Assembly: GCF_900104775.1 (NCBI RefSeq)
Contig: NZ_FNSA01000003.1
Span: 1,302,001-1,366,000 of the forward strand
Length of the DNA: 64,000 nucleotides
Reading direction: 5' to 3'
Origin: Tsukamurella tyrosinosolvens
GTDB lineage: Bacteria > Actinomycetota > Actinomycetes > Mycobacteriales > Mycobacteriaceae
Position 1 is the stretch's first letter. Every line of letters starts with the position of its first letter. The translations under genes were made by a program, and so were the position numbers. This document shows positions 29,268 to 37,650 of this stretch, piece after piece. The notes below the pieces were generated by a model. The model worked only from the letters and a program-made list of their open reading frames with translations, ran no database searches and had not been told where the DNA came from.

Positions 29268-30230
29268 CTACTTCTTCGGCGGGATGACCACCGTGAGGTT
29301 CGCGGCACCGTCGGAGCCGACCGTGTTCAACGCCTGCGAGAGTAGCGCGGCCATGTCGATCTGCGGCAGCGTGTCCGTCAGGGCCTGCACCACGGGCACC
29401 AGCGGCTCCGTCATCGGACCGAGGTTCGACAACAGCTTGCTGGTGTTCGGGGCGATCTTGAGCAGGAACGGGTTGACCGACTTGGTGAGCATCTCGGGTC
29501 CGTTCATGCCCTTCATGAGGCTGTCGAGCGCCTTGAGCACCTCGACGTCCTTGACCACGAAGGTCCGGGTGGACGGGCCGAACTCGGCGATCGCGCCCGG
29601 CAGCCAGTCCATGTCGGCCTGGTAGTTCTGCGTGTTCTCCATCATCCGGCGGATGTTGGGCATCCGCGCGGTGAGGGTGCGGGCCAGCAGGTCGCCGGCC
29701 TGCGAGATGTTCGGCAGCGAGCCCTGCGTGTTGCTGGTCGCGTCCGCCAGGGTCTCGGTGATGCCGCCCAGGTCCGTCGAGTTGATGTTGCTGGTGAGGC
29801 CGGAGATCAGCTTGAAGGTCTCGGGCAGCGACAGCGGCTCCTTGATCTTCGCGGTGTCGATCGTCGAGCCGTCCGCCAGGTAGGGGCCCAGGAGGGAGTC
29901 CGGGCGGAACTCGATGTACGGCTCGCCGACCGCCGACAGCTGCTCGATGCGCAGGCCCGTCTGCGACGGGATCTTGTACTTCCCGTCGTACCGGAACTTC
30001 ACGACGACCTTGCCGTTCTCGCGGTCGATGGTCTCGACGTTGCCGACCTTGACACCGCGCAGCAGCACCGACGAGTCGGGCAGCAGCTGGTTCGCGTTGT
30101 CGAGCTTCATGGTGACGGACCGGTAGTCGGCCAGCGGCCGCCAGTGCAGCACCGAGAAGGCGATGTAGGCCGTGCCCAACACCATGACCAACGCGAAGGT
30201 CAGGAGGCTGAAGAAGGTGCTCTTTTTCAC
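29268..30230 (-). CDS. mceF: Mce family substrate-binding protein MceF
   Basis: A 320-residue protein with a signal-anchor helix (about 6-26) and one MCE domain (about 37-115) beginning VTMKLDNANQLLPDSSVLLRG-like beta strands (the GVKVGNV turn is at the pore loop), followed by a long helical region (about 125-300) expected to form the periplasm-spanning tube. Sixth and last of the six Mce subunits, which are thought to form a heterohexamer carrying lipids across the envelope to the YrbE permeases. It overlaps mceE by 4 nt (ATGA type). Letter assigned by position. Confidence 0.92.
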   Translation of the reverse strand: MKKSTFFSLLTFALVMVLGTAYIAFSVLHWRPLADYRSVTMKLDNANQLLPDSSVLLRGVKVGNVETIDRENGKVVVKFRYDGKYKIPSQTGLRIEQLSAVGEPYIEFRPDSLLGPYLADGSTIDTAKIKEPLSLPETFKLISGLTSNINSTDLGGITETLADATSNTQGSLPNISQAGDLLARTLTARMPNIRRMMENTQNYQADMDWLPGAIAEFGPSTRTFVVKDVEVLKALDSLMKGMNGPEMLTKSVNPFLLKIAPNTSKLLSNLGPMTEPLVPVVQALTDTLPQIDMAALLSQALNTVGSDGAANLTVVIPPKK

Positions 30231-31276
30231 GGAACTGCTCCCACCATCCGAAGGTTGTTGACCGCCTGGCGGGCGGCATCGGAAGTGGGCACGTTCCCGT
30301 TGGTGCCCAGCTCCTTGACGTTGACCTTGGCCCCGCTGGAGAGGAACGGCAGGATCTTGTTCTTCAGCAGGTCCTCGAGGTTCGCCAGGTTCGCCTGCCG
30401 GCCGTTCATGTTCGGCCAGCCGGGGAACATGAGCGGCTTGATCACGCCCGCCACGGTCGCCGTCGAGGCGTCGAGCAGGGGAGCCGTGAACGACAGCGGC
30501 GCGAGCGCGTCCGAGAGGCGGCTGAGCACCTTGATCGCGCCGGTGGTCAGGTCGAGCGTGTCCCCGAACCAGTCGTCGGTCGGCTTGAGCAGCGCGACGA
30601 GGATCGCGTCGTTGTCGTTGATCGTCGTGACGAGGCCGCCGACCGAGGTGATCGCCTGGCTCACGTTGTCGTTCTGCTTGCCGAGGTCGACCACCGTCTG
30701 CGAGACGGTCTTGACCAGCCCGGAGAGCTTCTGCGGGTCGGCGGGCAGGTTGCTGTTGATCCGGCTGAACGTGTCCTGCAGCTGCATCAGGCTGCCGCTG
30801 CCGAGGAAGTTCGCCAGGTCGGCGAGGATGTCCTCGATCTGGGTCGGCGGCTTGGTCTGGGTGGTGGGCAGCGTGTCGCCCGCCTTCAGCGGCGTGCCGG
30901 GCTTACCGGGCGTGGACTTGAGGGCCACGTAGGTGTCGCCGAGGATCGTGTCCTGCTGCAGCGTCGCCGTGATCGTGTTGGGCACCTTGACGCCGTCGTT
31001 GATCTTGACGTCGACGACGGCCTTGCCCTCCTCGAGGGTGACCTTCTGCAGGCGGCCGGAGATCACGCCGTCGAACACGACGCGCGCGCGGTCGGGCAGG
31101 TTGAGGACGTTCGTGAAGTCGAGGTGCACGACGTAGCCGTCGCCGCCGCCGGCCTGGCCGGGGGCCGGGATCGCCGAGGGGTTGAAGGGCACCGAGCCGC
31201 AGCCCGCCAGCACCGCCCCGGTGGCGACGGTCGCCACGCCCACCGCGAGGGACCGCCTGTTCAGTGGATTACGCAT
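30227..31276 (-). CDS. mceE: Mce family lipoprotein MceE
   Basis: A 349-residue protein with a lipoprotein signal peptide: basic start (MRNPLNRRSL), hydrophobic core and lipobox VLAGC with the modified Cys at residue 26. The MCE domain follows (about 50-130; VVHLDFTNVLNLPDRARV, GVISGRLQKV) and then a long helical region. The fifth Mce protein is usually the lipoprotein (LprK/LprN-like), which anchors this subunit. The start at 31276 overlaps the mceD stop by one base and is set by the signal peptide; the frame opens further upstream inside mceD but that part is not used. Confidence 0.92.
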   Translation of the reverse strand: MRNPLNRRSLAVGVATVATGAVLAGCGSVPFNPSAIPAPGQAGGGDGYVVHLDFTNVLNLPDRARVVFDGVISGRLQKVTLEEGKAVVDVKINDGVKVPNTITATLQQDTILGDTYVALKSTPGKPGTPLKAGDTLPTTQTKPPTQIEDILADLANFLGSGSLMQLQDTFSRINSNLPADPQKLSGLVKTVSQTVVDLGKQNDNVSQAITSVGGLVTTINDNDAILVALLKPTDDWFGDTLDLTTGAIKVLSRLSDALAPLSFTAPLLDASTATVAGVIKPLMFPGWPNMNGRQANLANLEDLLKNKILPFLSSGAKVNVKELGTNGNVPTSDAARQAVNNLRMVGAVP

Positions 31277-32379
31277 CAGTACGCCGCTCCCGTCGCGCGC
31301 AGGACCGTGGAGATGAGCTCCACGTTGACGTGGCCCGCATCGACGACCTTGCACTGGCCCGGCGCGAACCGGTTCAGGTTGTTGCAGGTCTGGGCCGGGT
31401 TCTTCGACGGCACCAGCGCTGACGGCGGCCGGTACGTGATCTTCGTGGCCAGGGTCTTCTGGTCCACGCTCACCTGGAAGGCGCGGATCAGCGGCGGCAG
31501 GATGTTGAGCATGTCGCCGAACTGCTTGGTCGTCGCCGCCAGGAGGGTCGTGGTCGGGACCGTGACCTCCAGCAGGGGAGCGATGAAGGCGCCGTACTTG
31601 TCGAAGACGGTGGCCAGCGTCTTCACCAGCGTGGCGAGCTGGGGGAAGGCGCCGATACCGACGTCCATCAGCGGCTCGCCGACGTTCTTGATGCGGAAGG
31701 CGTACTTCGTGAGGAAGGCGCGCATCTCGTCCCAGTTCTGGACGAGGCCGTCGGAGGCCGGCGCGAAGGCGTCGAGGATCGCCGCCACGTCGCCCATGCC
31801 GGGGCCGGGGTTGCGCATCAGCTCACCGAGCTTGTTGGTGAGCGCCGAGATCTCCGGGCCCGTGCCCTGCGTGGCCTTGTTCAGCGCGGGGATGGAGGCC
31901 ATCGCCTTGCGGAACTCCTCGTCGCCGCCACCGACGGTCAGGTCGTCGACGACCTGCGACACGGCCTGCAGCGACTCGGTGATCGAGAGCGGCGTCTTGG
32001 TGTTGGTGATGCAGTTGCCGGGCTGCCACGTGGGCCCGCCCTTGTAGGTCTCGAGGAGCTCGAGGCGGCGCTGCGCGACGAGCGAGTCGGCGACCGCCAC
32101 GACGCCGACGTTGGTCGGCAGCTTGCGGTCGGCCGGCAGATCGAAGTCGATGCGGGTCGTCTTGCCGTTGGGCGTGATCTTGGTGATCTCGCCGATCGGG
32201 TAGCCGAACTGCGCCACCTTGCTGCCGGTGAACAGGCCCACCGAGCTGTCGAGCTCGGCGCAGTACGCGGTGGTCTTCTGGGTGAGGCCCTTGAAGGCCA
32301 CACCGCCCAGCACCAGCGCGGCGGCGACGATGACCACGAACGCGGACATCGCGCCGCGGGAAGCGAGGAACTTACGCAT
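31276..32379 (-). CDS. mceD: Mce family protein MceD
   Basis: A 367-residue protein with one N-terminal transmembrane helix (about 12-30), an MCE domain (about 38-115: YCAELDSSVGLFTGSKVAQF, then GEITKITPNG) and a helical region, ending in a short tail with CNNLNRFAPGQCK. Fourth Mce subunit by position. ATGA one-base overlaps with both mceC and mceE show strict translational coupling, as expected for equimolar subunits of a hexamer. Confidence 0.92.
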   Translation of the reverse strand: MRKFLASRGAMSAFVVIVAAALVLGGVAFKGLTQKTTAYCAELDSSVGLFTGSKVAQFGYPIGEITKITPNGKTTRIDFDLPADRKLPTNVGVVAVADSLVAQRRLELLETYKGGPTWQPGNCITNTKTPLSITESLQAVSQVVDDLTVGGGDEEFRKAMASIPALNKATQGTGPEISALTNKLGELMRNPGPGMGDVAAILDAFAPASDGLVQNWDEMRAFLTKYAFRIKNVGEPLMDVGIGAFPQLATLVKTLATVFDKYGAFIAPLLEVTVPTTTLLAATTKQFGDMLNILPPLIRAFQVSVDQKTLATKITYRPPSALVPSKNPAQTCNNLNRFAPGQCKVVDAGHVNVELISTVLRATGAAY

Positions 32380-33398
32380 CAGCAGGTCACCCCCGGGCTC
32401 GGAATGCAGACGTTGGTCGCGAGGAAGGTCTTCTCGGACTCGTTGAGCTGGATCGTGCCGTCGGGCGCGATCGTCTTCTGGAGTCCGGCCAGCATCTCCT
32501 TGGCGTTGGCGATCGCCGGCTCGGCCTGCTGGACGACCTCGCGGGCCTTGGCCACCAGCGCGTCGAAGCGGCTGGCCAGCGGGTCGACGTTGTTGAGGTA
32601 GACGTTGAGCAGGGGAGTCAGGCGCTGCACGAGCTGCGTGGTGTTCGTCAGGTAGCTCTTGAAGCCGGCCAGGTTCACCTCGGCGGCCGAGAAGAACGTG
32701 CTCATGTTCCGCATCAGCGAGAGCAGCAGGTCGCCGTTCTGGTTGATGGTCGTCGAGTACTCGCCCATCACCTTGACGAAGTCGCCGGCCTGGTCCTGCT
32801 GGCGCAGGATGTTCTCGAACATCCGGTTGAACGTGCCGACCGTGTTGCGGATCGACTCCGGCTGGTCCTCGAGCGCCTGGTTCAGCTGCGACATGGACTC
32901 GCGGATCGGCGTCGCCTTGATCTTCTCGACCTTCGGCGTCGCCTGCTGGAAGGTCTCCAGGAGGCTGTACGGCATCGACACGCGCTCCGGCGGGATCGGC
33001 TTGTCGCCGAGGTTCGTGGTGCCCATCGGGGTGAGCGCCATGTAGTAGCCGCCGACCGTGGTCAGCATCTTCATCGAGGCGGTGGTGGCGTCACCGAGGA
33101 AGATCTCCTTGTCGACGCGGAACTTCACGCGCACCCGGTCGTCGAGCAACTCGACGCCGGAGACCGAGCCGACGCTGATGCCGGCGACGCGGACGTCGAC
33201 GCCCGAGCGCACGGCCTGCGCTTCCTTGAAGTCCGCCGAGTACTCCTTGGTGCCCGGCTGGAAGACGAAGAGGTAGCCGCAGATCGCGAGGATGATGACC
33301 GCGATCAGCGCACCGACGATGCCCCAGTTCAGCTGGTGCCGGCGGTCCTGCGCCGCGGTCGGCAGCGGACGGTTGAAGAGGTTCACTTTGGATTGCAT
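32379..33398 (-). CDS. mceC: Mce family protein MceC
   Basis: A 339-residue protein with a cytoplasmic N terminus (about 1-27), one transmembrane helix (about 28-48), an MCE domain (about 54-130, with GVDVRVAGISVGSVSGVEL) and a helical tube-forming region. It ends with two cysteines (NVCIPSPGVTC). It overlaps the upstream mceB by 16 nt and mceD by one base. Third Mce subunit by position. Confidence 0.92.
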   Translation of the reverse strand: MQSKVNLFNRPLPTAAQDRRHQLNWGIVGALIAVIILAICGYLFVFQPGTKEYSADFKEAQAVRSGVDVRVAGISVGSVSGVELLDDRVRVKFRVDKEIFLGDATTASMKMLTTVGGYYMALTPMGTTNLGDKPIPPERVSMPYSLLETFQQATPKVEKIKATPIRESMSQLNQALEDQPESIRNTVGTFNRMFENILRQQDQAGDFVKVMGEYSTTINQNGDLLLSLMRNMSTFFSAAEVNLAGFKSYLTNTTQLVQRLTPLLNVYLNNVDPLASRFDALVAKAREVVQQAEPAIANAKEMLAGLQKTIAPDGTIQLNESEKTFLATNVCIPSPGVTC

Positions 33399-34417
33399 AC
33401 CGTCACCTTCTGACCTGCGACGAAGAGATTCATCATGCCGGGGAGCTTGGCCTGGCCCTTGCTGCAGGTCGTCGAGACCGCGGGACCGGCCTGCGGCTTC
33501 GTGCCCTCGTTCAGGAGCTGGACGATGCCGGGGAGGGTCGCGAGGGCGTTGACCAGCTGCTCCGCCATGGGCATCGCGTTGCTGACGATCGCGTCGAGCG
33601 GGGGGTTCTCATTGGGGGTGAGCCCCAGCGCGGCGAGCAGGGCGTTGGTGCGGCTGACCACGCCCGAGGTCTTGTCCGACCACTCGCGCATCGAGTCGAC
33701 GTTGCTCGCCAGGGTGCGGGCGAAGACGTCGAGCTGCTGCAGCACCTTGGTCAGACCGGGGGAGGCGCCGCCGATGGACTCCGACACCGAGCCCAGGTTG
33801 GTGATGAGCTGGGTGAGGACGCGCTGGCGGTCGTTGCTCACGGCCATCAGCTTGTCGAGCGAGCTCAGCAGCGGGCCGAGACCCTCGCCGTTGCCCTGGA
33901 TCACCGCGAGGACCGACTGCGACAGGTGGTTGATGTCATCGGCGTTCAGCGTCGACAGCACCGGCTTGAGGCCCACGAAGACCGTCGTGATGTCGAACGA
34001 GGACTGCGTGAACTTCTCGTCGATCGTGCTGCCGGGCTTGACCTCGGCGGCCGTGCTCTTCGGGGTGGGGCGCACCTCGAGGAACCGCGAACCGGTGAGG
34101 TTCTGGTAGCGGATCGCCAGCGTGTCGTCGGCGCGGAACTTCCGGTCCCGCTGCAGCGTGAAGCTCACGGCCGCGTTGGAGATCCGGTGGTCCGAGGACT
34201 GCTTGACCGCGATGTCCTTGACCTTGCCGACCTGGACGCCGAGCATGCGCACGTCGTCGCCGACCTTGAGTCCCGAGACGTCCTTGAACTCCGCGTGGAA
34301 GGTGTCCAGGTCGCCCTGCGGCGGCCGGGTCAGCGCCTGCAGCACCAGTACGAGCAGCAGGATCATCACCGCGGCGAAGACCGCGATCTTGATCGAGGTC
34401 GCCTTCATTGACTTCAT
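33383..34417 (-). CDS. mceB: Mce family protein MceB
   Basis: A 344-residue protein with a short basic N terminus, one transmembrane helix (about 10-30), an MCE domain (about 38-120; FKDVSGLKVGDDVRMLGVQV), a long helical segment and a C terminus holding two cysteines. Second Mce subunit by position, 7 nt downstream of mceA. Its 3' end overlaps the mceC start by 16 nt, the largest overlap in the operon. Confidence 0.92.
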   Translation of the reverse strand: MKSMKATSIKIAVFAAVMILLLVLVLQALTRPPQGDLDTFHAEFKDVSGLKVGDDVRMLGVQVGKVKDIAVKQSSDHRISNAAVSFTLQRDRKFRADDTLAIRYQNLTGSRFLEVRPTPKSTAAEVKPGSTIDEKFTQSSFDITTVFVGLKPVLSTLNADDINHLSQSVLAVIQGNGEGLGPLLSSLDKLMAVSNDRQRVLTQLITNLGSVSESIGGASPGLTKVLQQLDVFARTLASNVDSMREWSDKTSGVVSRTNALLAALGLTPNENPPLDAIVSNAMPMAEQLVNALATLPGIVQLLNEGTKPQAGPAVSTTCSKGQAKLPGMMNLFVAGQKVTVCNPK

Positions 34418-34424
34418 GGTTGGC

Positions 34425-35597
34425 TCAGCTCCCAGGCTTCGTGGACGTCGGGGTGCTCGGCTTCGCGGACGACGGTGCGCCCTGCGACGGCGTGGCCGGC
34501 TTGGTCTCGCCGGGCTTCGCCTCGGCGGGCTTCTCGCCCGGCTTCGGCGGGATGTACGTGAACGTCGGTGCCGGAGGCAGCATCGCGCCGATGGCAGGGT
34601 AGTCGACCGACAGTCGCAGGTTCAGCACAGGCCCGTTCGGGGTGTTCGGCATCGCCTTGCGGACGTTGTCGATCAACTGCCCGATCTGGATGCCGACGCC
34701 CGTCGCGCTCCCGTTGGGGAAGGCGTTGAGCAGCGGCTGCATGAGGGCCACCAGCATGGGCGTGGCCGTCTGGAGCCCGGCCAGGGCCTTCGGGTCGAGG
34801 ATCTTCTGCAGCGCCGCGGTGAGGCTGTCCTTCTCGTTGGTGAGCGCGTCCAGCGTCGCCTTGCCGCGGTTCACCCAGGCCTTGTCGTGCACCGGCTGGT
34901 ACTCGAACAGCGTCTTCACGGCCGGGATGAGGGCCGTGGTCGTGGCGTCGGCGTTCTCGATGGCCTGCGTGATGATCGGGAAGGTCTGCGCCGTCGAGAG
35001 CCGCTGGGTGTCCTGCACGGCCTGCGCGACCCCGCCGAGTGCGGTGAAGAGCGGGAGCATGGCCTTCGACGAGGCGTCGAAGTTCAGCAGGATCTGGCTC
35101 ATGTGCGGGCGCAGGGCGTCGCTGTTCACGTCGCCGATGGTGGCGATCATGTTCGAGACCGTGTTGTCGGTGATCGGCTTGGTCGGCGCGATCTGGGCGC
35201 CGTCCTGCAGCGTGCCGCCACCGTCGTGCGGGGTCAGGATGACCTCGGAGACGCCGAACAGGTTGCCCGCGGAGTACGCGGCCTCGAGGTTGTTCGTCAG
35301 GGACTCGCCGTCGGCGGACTTCATCGTCACCGTGACGCCCTGCTGGCCGTTGCCGAGGGCGGCGATGCCGGTGACCTCACCGACCTTGATGCCCTGGATG
35401 CGGACCGGGGCACCGTCGACGATGCCGGCCGCGACCGCGGGGGAGCGGAGCGTGAACGAGAACTCGTCCTTCGGCCACAGGGCCTTGATCAACCACCCGA
35501 CGAGAACGATCACGAGGATCACGGCGACCGCGATGAGCCCGCGGCGCCGCAGCACCGACCGCTCGATCGACATTCCTGGTACGGAAACGACTCCCAT
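34425..35597 (-). CDS. mceA: Mce family protein MceA
   Basis: A 390-residue protein: N-terminal transmembrane helix (about 20-40), MCE domain (about 48-130, with GAPVRIQGIKVGEVTGI), helical region (about 140-340) and a Pro/Thr/Ser/Lys-rich tail (about 345-390), which could be exposed at the surface or thread the cell wall. First Mce subunit, starting 3 nt after the second YrbE gene with an AAGGGG site overlapping the yrbE end. By recollection its body does not closely match M. tuberculosis Mce1A-4A, so the cargo (fatty acid or sterol) cannot be predicted. Confidence 0.92.
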   Translation of the reverse strand: MGVVSVPGMSIERSVLRRRGLIAVAVILVIVLVGWLIKALWPKDEFSFTLRSPAVAAGIVDGAPVRIQGIKVGEVTGIAALGNGQQGVTVTMKSADGESLTNNLEAAYSAGNLFGVSEVILTPHDGGGTLQDGAQIAPTKPITDNTVSNMIATIGDVNSDALRPHMSQILLNFDASSKAMLPLFTALGGVAQAVQDTQRLSTAQTFPIITQAIENADATTTALIPAVKTLFEYQPVHDKAWVNRGKATLDALTNEKDSLTAALQKILDPKALAGLQTATPMLVALMQPLLNAFPNGSATGVGIQIGQLIDNVRKAMPNTPNGPVLNLRLSVDYPAIGAMLPPAPTFTYIPPKPGEKPAEAKPGETKPATPSQGAPSSAKPSTPTSTKPGS

Positions 35598-35600
35598 TGG

Positions 35601-36464
35601 TTACCCCTTGAAGTAGACCGGGGAGGTGAAGCCCCACAGCGCGACGGTCATGACGAGGTTGAGGACGACGACGGCCACGAGACTGGCGCGGATGGCCCGG
35701 CCGGAGGCGGTACCCACGCCCTCCGGGCCGCCGGACGCGAAGAAGCCCTGGTAGCAGTGGATGATGATGACCGCGGTCAGGAAGACCGCCACCTTGATCA
35801 CTGAGAAGAAGATGTCCGACCCGCTGACGAACTGACTGAAATAGTGGTCGTACGTGCCGGACGGCATCGAGTACACCGATTTCACCACCCAGGCGCAGGA
35901 GAGCCAGGACAGGATCAGCGTGATCAGGTAGACGGGGACCACGGCGATCAGGCCCGCGAGCACGCGGGTCGTCACGACGAAGGACACCGACCGCAGGCCG
36001 AGGGACTCGAGCGCGTCGATCTCCTCGTTGATGCGCATGGCGCCGATCTCGGCGGTCATGCGGCAGCCGGCCTGGGCGGCGAAGCCGACGCCCGCGAGCA
36101 TCGGGGCGAACTCACGGGTGTTCGCGAACGAGGCGACCACTGCGGTGAGCGGACCCATGCCGAGCATGTTGAGGATCGCGAAGCCCTGCACGGCGACGAT
36201 GCCGCCGACCGTGATGCCGAGCACGGCGAGCACCGGTGCGGTACCGCCGCCGACGACGAGAGCGCCACGGCCCCACGTGATGTCGGTGAGGATGTACATG
36301 ATCTGCGACCGGTAGTGCTTGATCGCGTGCGGAACGGTGCGGATGACCTCGGCGATGAACGAGACGACGTGGCCGATGGTGTCGAAGAGGCTCCACGCCG
36401 ATCCGGAGGCTCCGAACAGGTTGAAGAACCAGCGTGTGCCCCGAGGGCGGTAGACGGTTGCCAT
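35601..36464 (-). CDS. yrbEB: Mce ABC transporter permease YrbEB
   Basis: A 287-residue MlaE-type permease with about five or six transmembrane helices. The conserved cytoplasmic coupling region contains the EXXXL-like turn RINEEIDALESLGLRS, and GCRMTAEIGAMR precedes it. With YrbEA it forms the inner-membrane channel of the Mce importer, powered by the shared ATPase Mkl (MceG), which is encoded elsewhere in Mycobacteriales genomes and is not in this window. It lies 60 nt downstream of yrbEA and 3 nt upstream of mceA. Confidence 0.94.
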   Translation of the reverse strand: MATVYRPRGTRWFFNLFGASGSAWSLFDTIGHVVSFIAEVIRTVPHAIKHYRSQIMYILTDITWGRGALVVGGGTAPVLAVLGITVGGIVAVQGFAILNMLGMGPLTAVVASFANTREFAPMLAGVGFAAQAGCRMTAEIGAMRINEEIDALESLGLRSVSFVVTTRVLAGLIAVVPVYLITLILSWLSCAWVVKSVYSMPSGTYDHYFSQFVSGSDIFFSVIKVAVFLTAVIIIHCYQGFFASGGPEGVGTASGRAIRASLVAVVVLNLVMTVALWGFTSPVYFKG

Positions 36465-36524
36465 GTATCAGCTCACCTGTTCAGGGACGAAGACGGTCGA
36501 TTCGGCGATGCGGTCGGTCATGGG

Positions 36525-37382
36525 TCAGCCGACCTGCATCGGGAAGAACATCGTCGTGACCTGCGTGATGAGCAGGTTCATGGCGAAGATGACGACGAAC
36601 GAGAGGACGACGGTGGCGTTCACCGCGTCGGCGACGCCGCGCGAGCCGCCGCGGGCCTCGAGGCCGCGCTGGCAGCCGATGATCGCGATCACCGTGCCGA
36701 AGAGGAAGGACTTGATGAGCGAGATGTAGACGTCGACCGGGTGCGCGAAGGAACCGAACGAGAGCCAGTAGGCGCCGGGCGTCACGCCCTGGCTGCCGAC
36801 GGCGACGAGGTAGCCGGCGAGCGTGCCGATCGCGATCACGAGGATGTTGAGGAGCGGAGCCACGATCCACGCCGCCAGCAGGCGGGGGACGACGAGGCGG
36901 TTGAGCGGGTTGATGCCCATGACCCGCATCGCGTCCGTCTCCTCGCGGATGGTGCGCGCGCCCAGGTCGGCCGCGATGGCCGAGGCGCCGGCGCCCGCGA
37001 GGAGGAGGCCGGTGGCGATCGGGGCGCCCTGCGTGATGACGGCGAGGCCGCCGGCCGCGCCCTGCAGCGAATCGGCGCCGAGCTGGGCGATGATGTTGCC
37101 CACCTGGATCGAGATGACGATGCCGAACGGGATGGCGATGAGGATGCCGGGGAAGCTGGTGACGCCGATCATGTACCAGACCTGGTTCAGCGCTTCCTTC
37201 CACTGGAGCCGGCCGCGGATCGTGTCGGTCACGAGCGCGACCAGGGACATGATCAGCATCCGGACGCTCCGGCCGATCGTGCGGATGGAGTCCACGACTG
37301 TGGTGGAGAAGTTCTTGCTGATGATCGACCAGTAGGAAGGTCGCTTGGCAGGTGCCGCGCCCTGCGCAACGGATTGCGTCAC
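36525..37382 (-). CDS. yrbEA: Mce ABC transporter permease YrbEA
   Basis: A 285-residue MlaE-type permease, first gene of the mce operon. Hydrophobic helices and the coupling segment LGARTIREETDAMRVMGINP match the YrbE pattern, as does the preceding GLLLAGAGASAIAADLG. GTG start at 37382 with a GAGGAG site upstream. The conserved pairing yrbEA-yrbEB-mceA to F is complete here, with no inactivated subunit, so the locus should encode a working lipid importer. Confidence 0.94.
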   Translation of the reverse strand: MTQSVAQGAAPAKRPSYWSIISKNFSTTVVDSIRTIGRSVRMLIMSLVALVTDTIRGRLQWKEALNQVWYMIGVTSFPGILIAIPFGIVISIQVGNIIAQLGADSLQGAAGGLAVITQGAPIATGLLLAGAGASAIAADLGARTIREETDAMRVMGINPLNRLVVPRLLAAWIVAPLLNILVIAIGTLAGYLVAVGSQGVTPGAYWLSFGSFAHPVDVYISLIKSFLFGTVIAIIGCQRGLEARGGSRGVADAVNATVVLSFVVIFAMNLLITQVTTMFFPMQVG

Positions 37383-37454
37383 CGCGAACGTCTCCTCTCG
37401 ACTGTGGCCACACTGTGACCCACATGCTGCGTTCTCAGGTGTATGACCGAGGAC

Positions 37455-37460
37455 ACTATA
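37455..37460 (-). promoter_or_regulatory. candidate -10 of the mce operon
   Basis: Minus-strand TATAGT about 72 nt upstream of the yrbEA GTG, inside the 268-nt divergent gap to wecA. No good -35 lies 16-19 nt upstream. No operator palindrome was recognised. Confidence 0.35.
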
Positions 37461-37637
37461 ACGGTCCGACGAGTGATGTGCGTCATTGGCCTGCTTCGCC
37501 GAGGCTATGTGAGCGACTCGTCAGTAACATTCAGGCAGTCGGGTGGATCGTGTCCATCCGCTAAGGTCAGGCGGGGTGCGCCGAAGTATGATCGCAAAGC
37601 CTCGGCCCGCCGGAACCGGCTGACTCGGGGGTGCGAG

Positions 37638-37643
37638 TAGATT
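37638..37643 (+). promoter_or_regulatory. -10 box for leaderless wecA transcript
   Basis: TAGATT followed by 7 nt and the GTG at 37651; no Shine-Dalgarno. The spacing supports GTG 37651 as the true start. Confidence 0.55.
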
Positions 37644-37650
37644 CGCACGC

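Noticed and set aside
27620-37382. mce region as a mobile island
   Set aside because: No integrase, transposase, flanking direct repeats or tRNA target found; base composition and codon use look like the neighbours.
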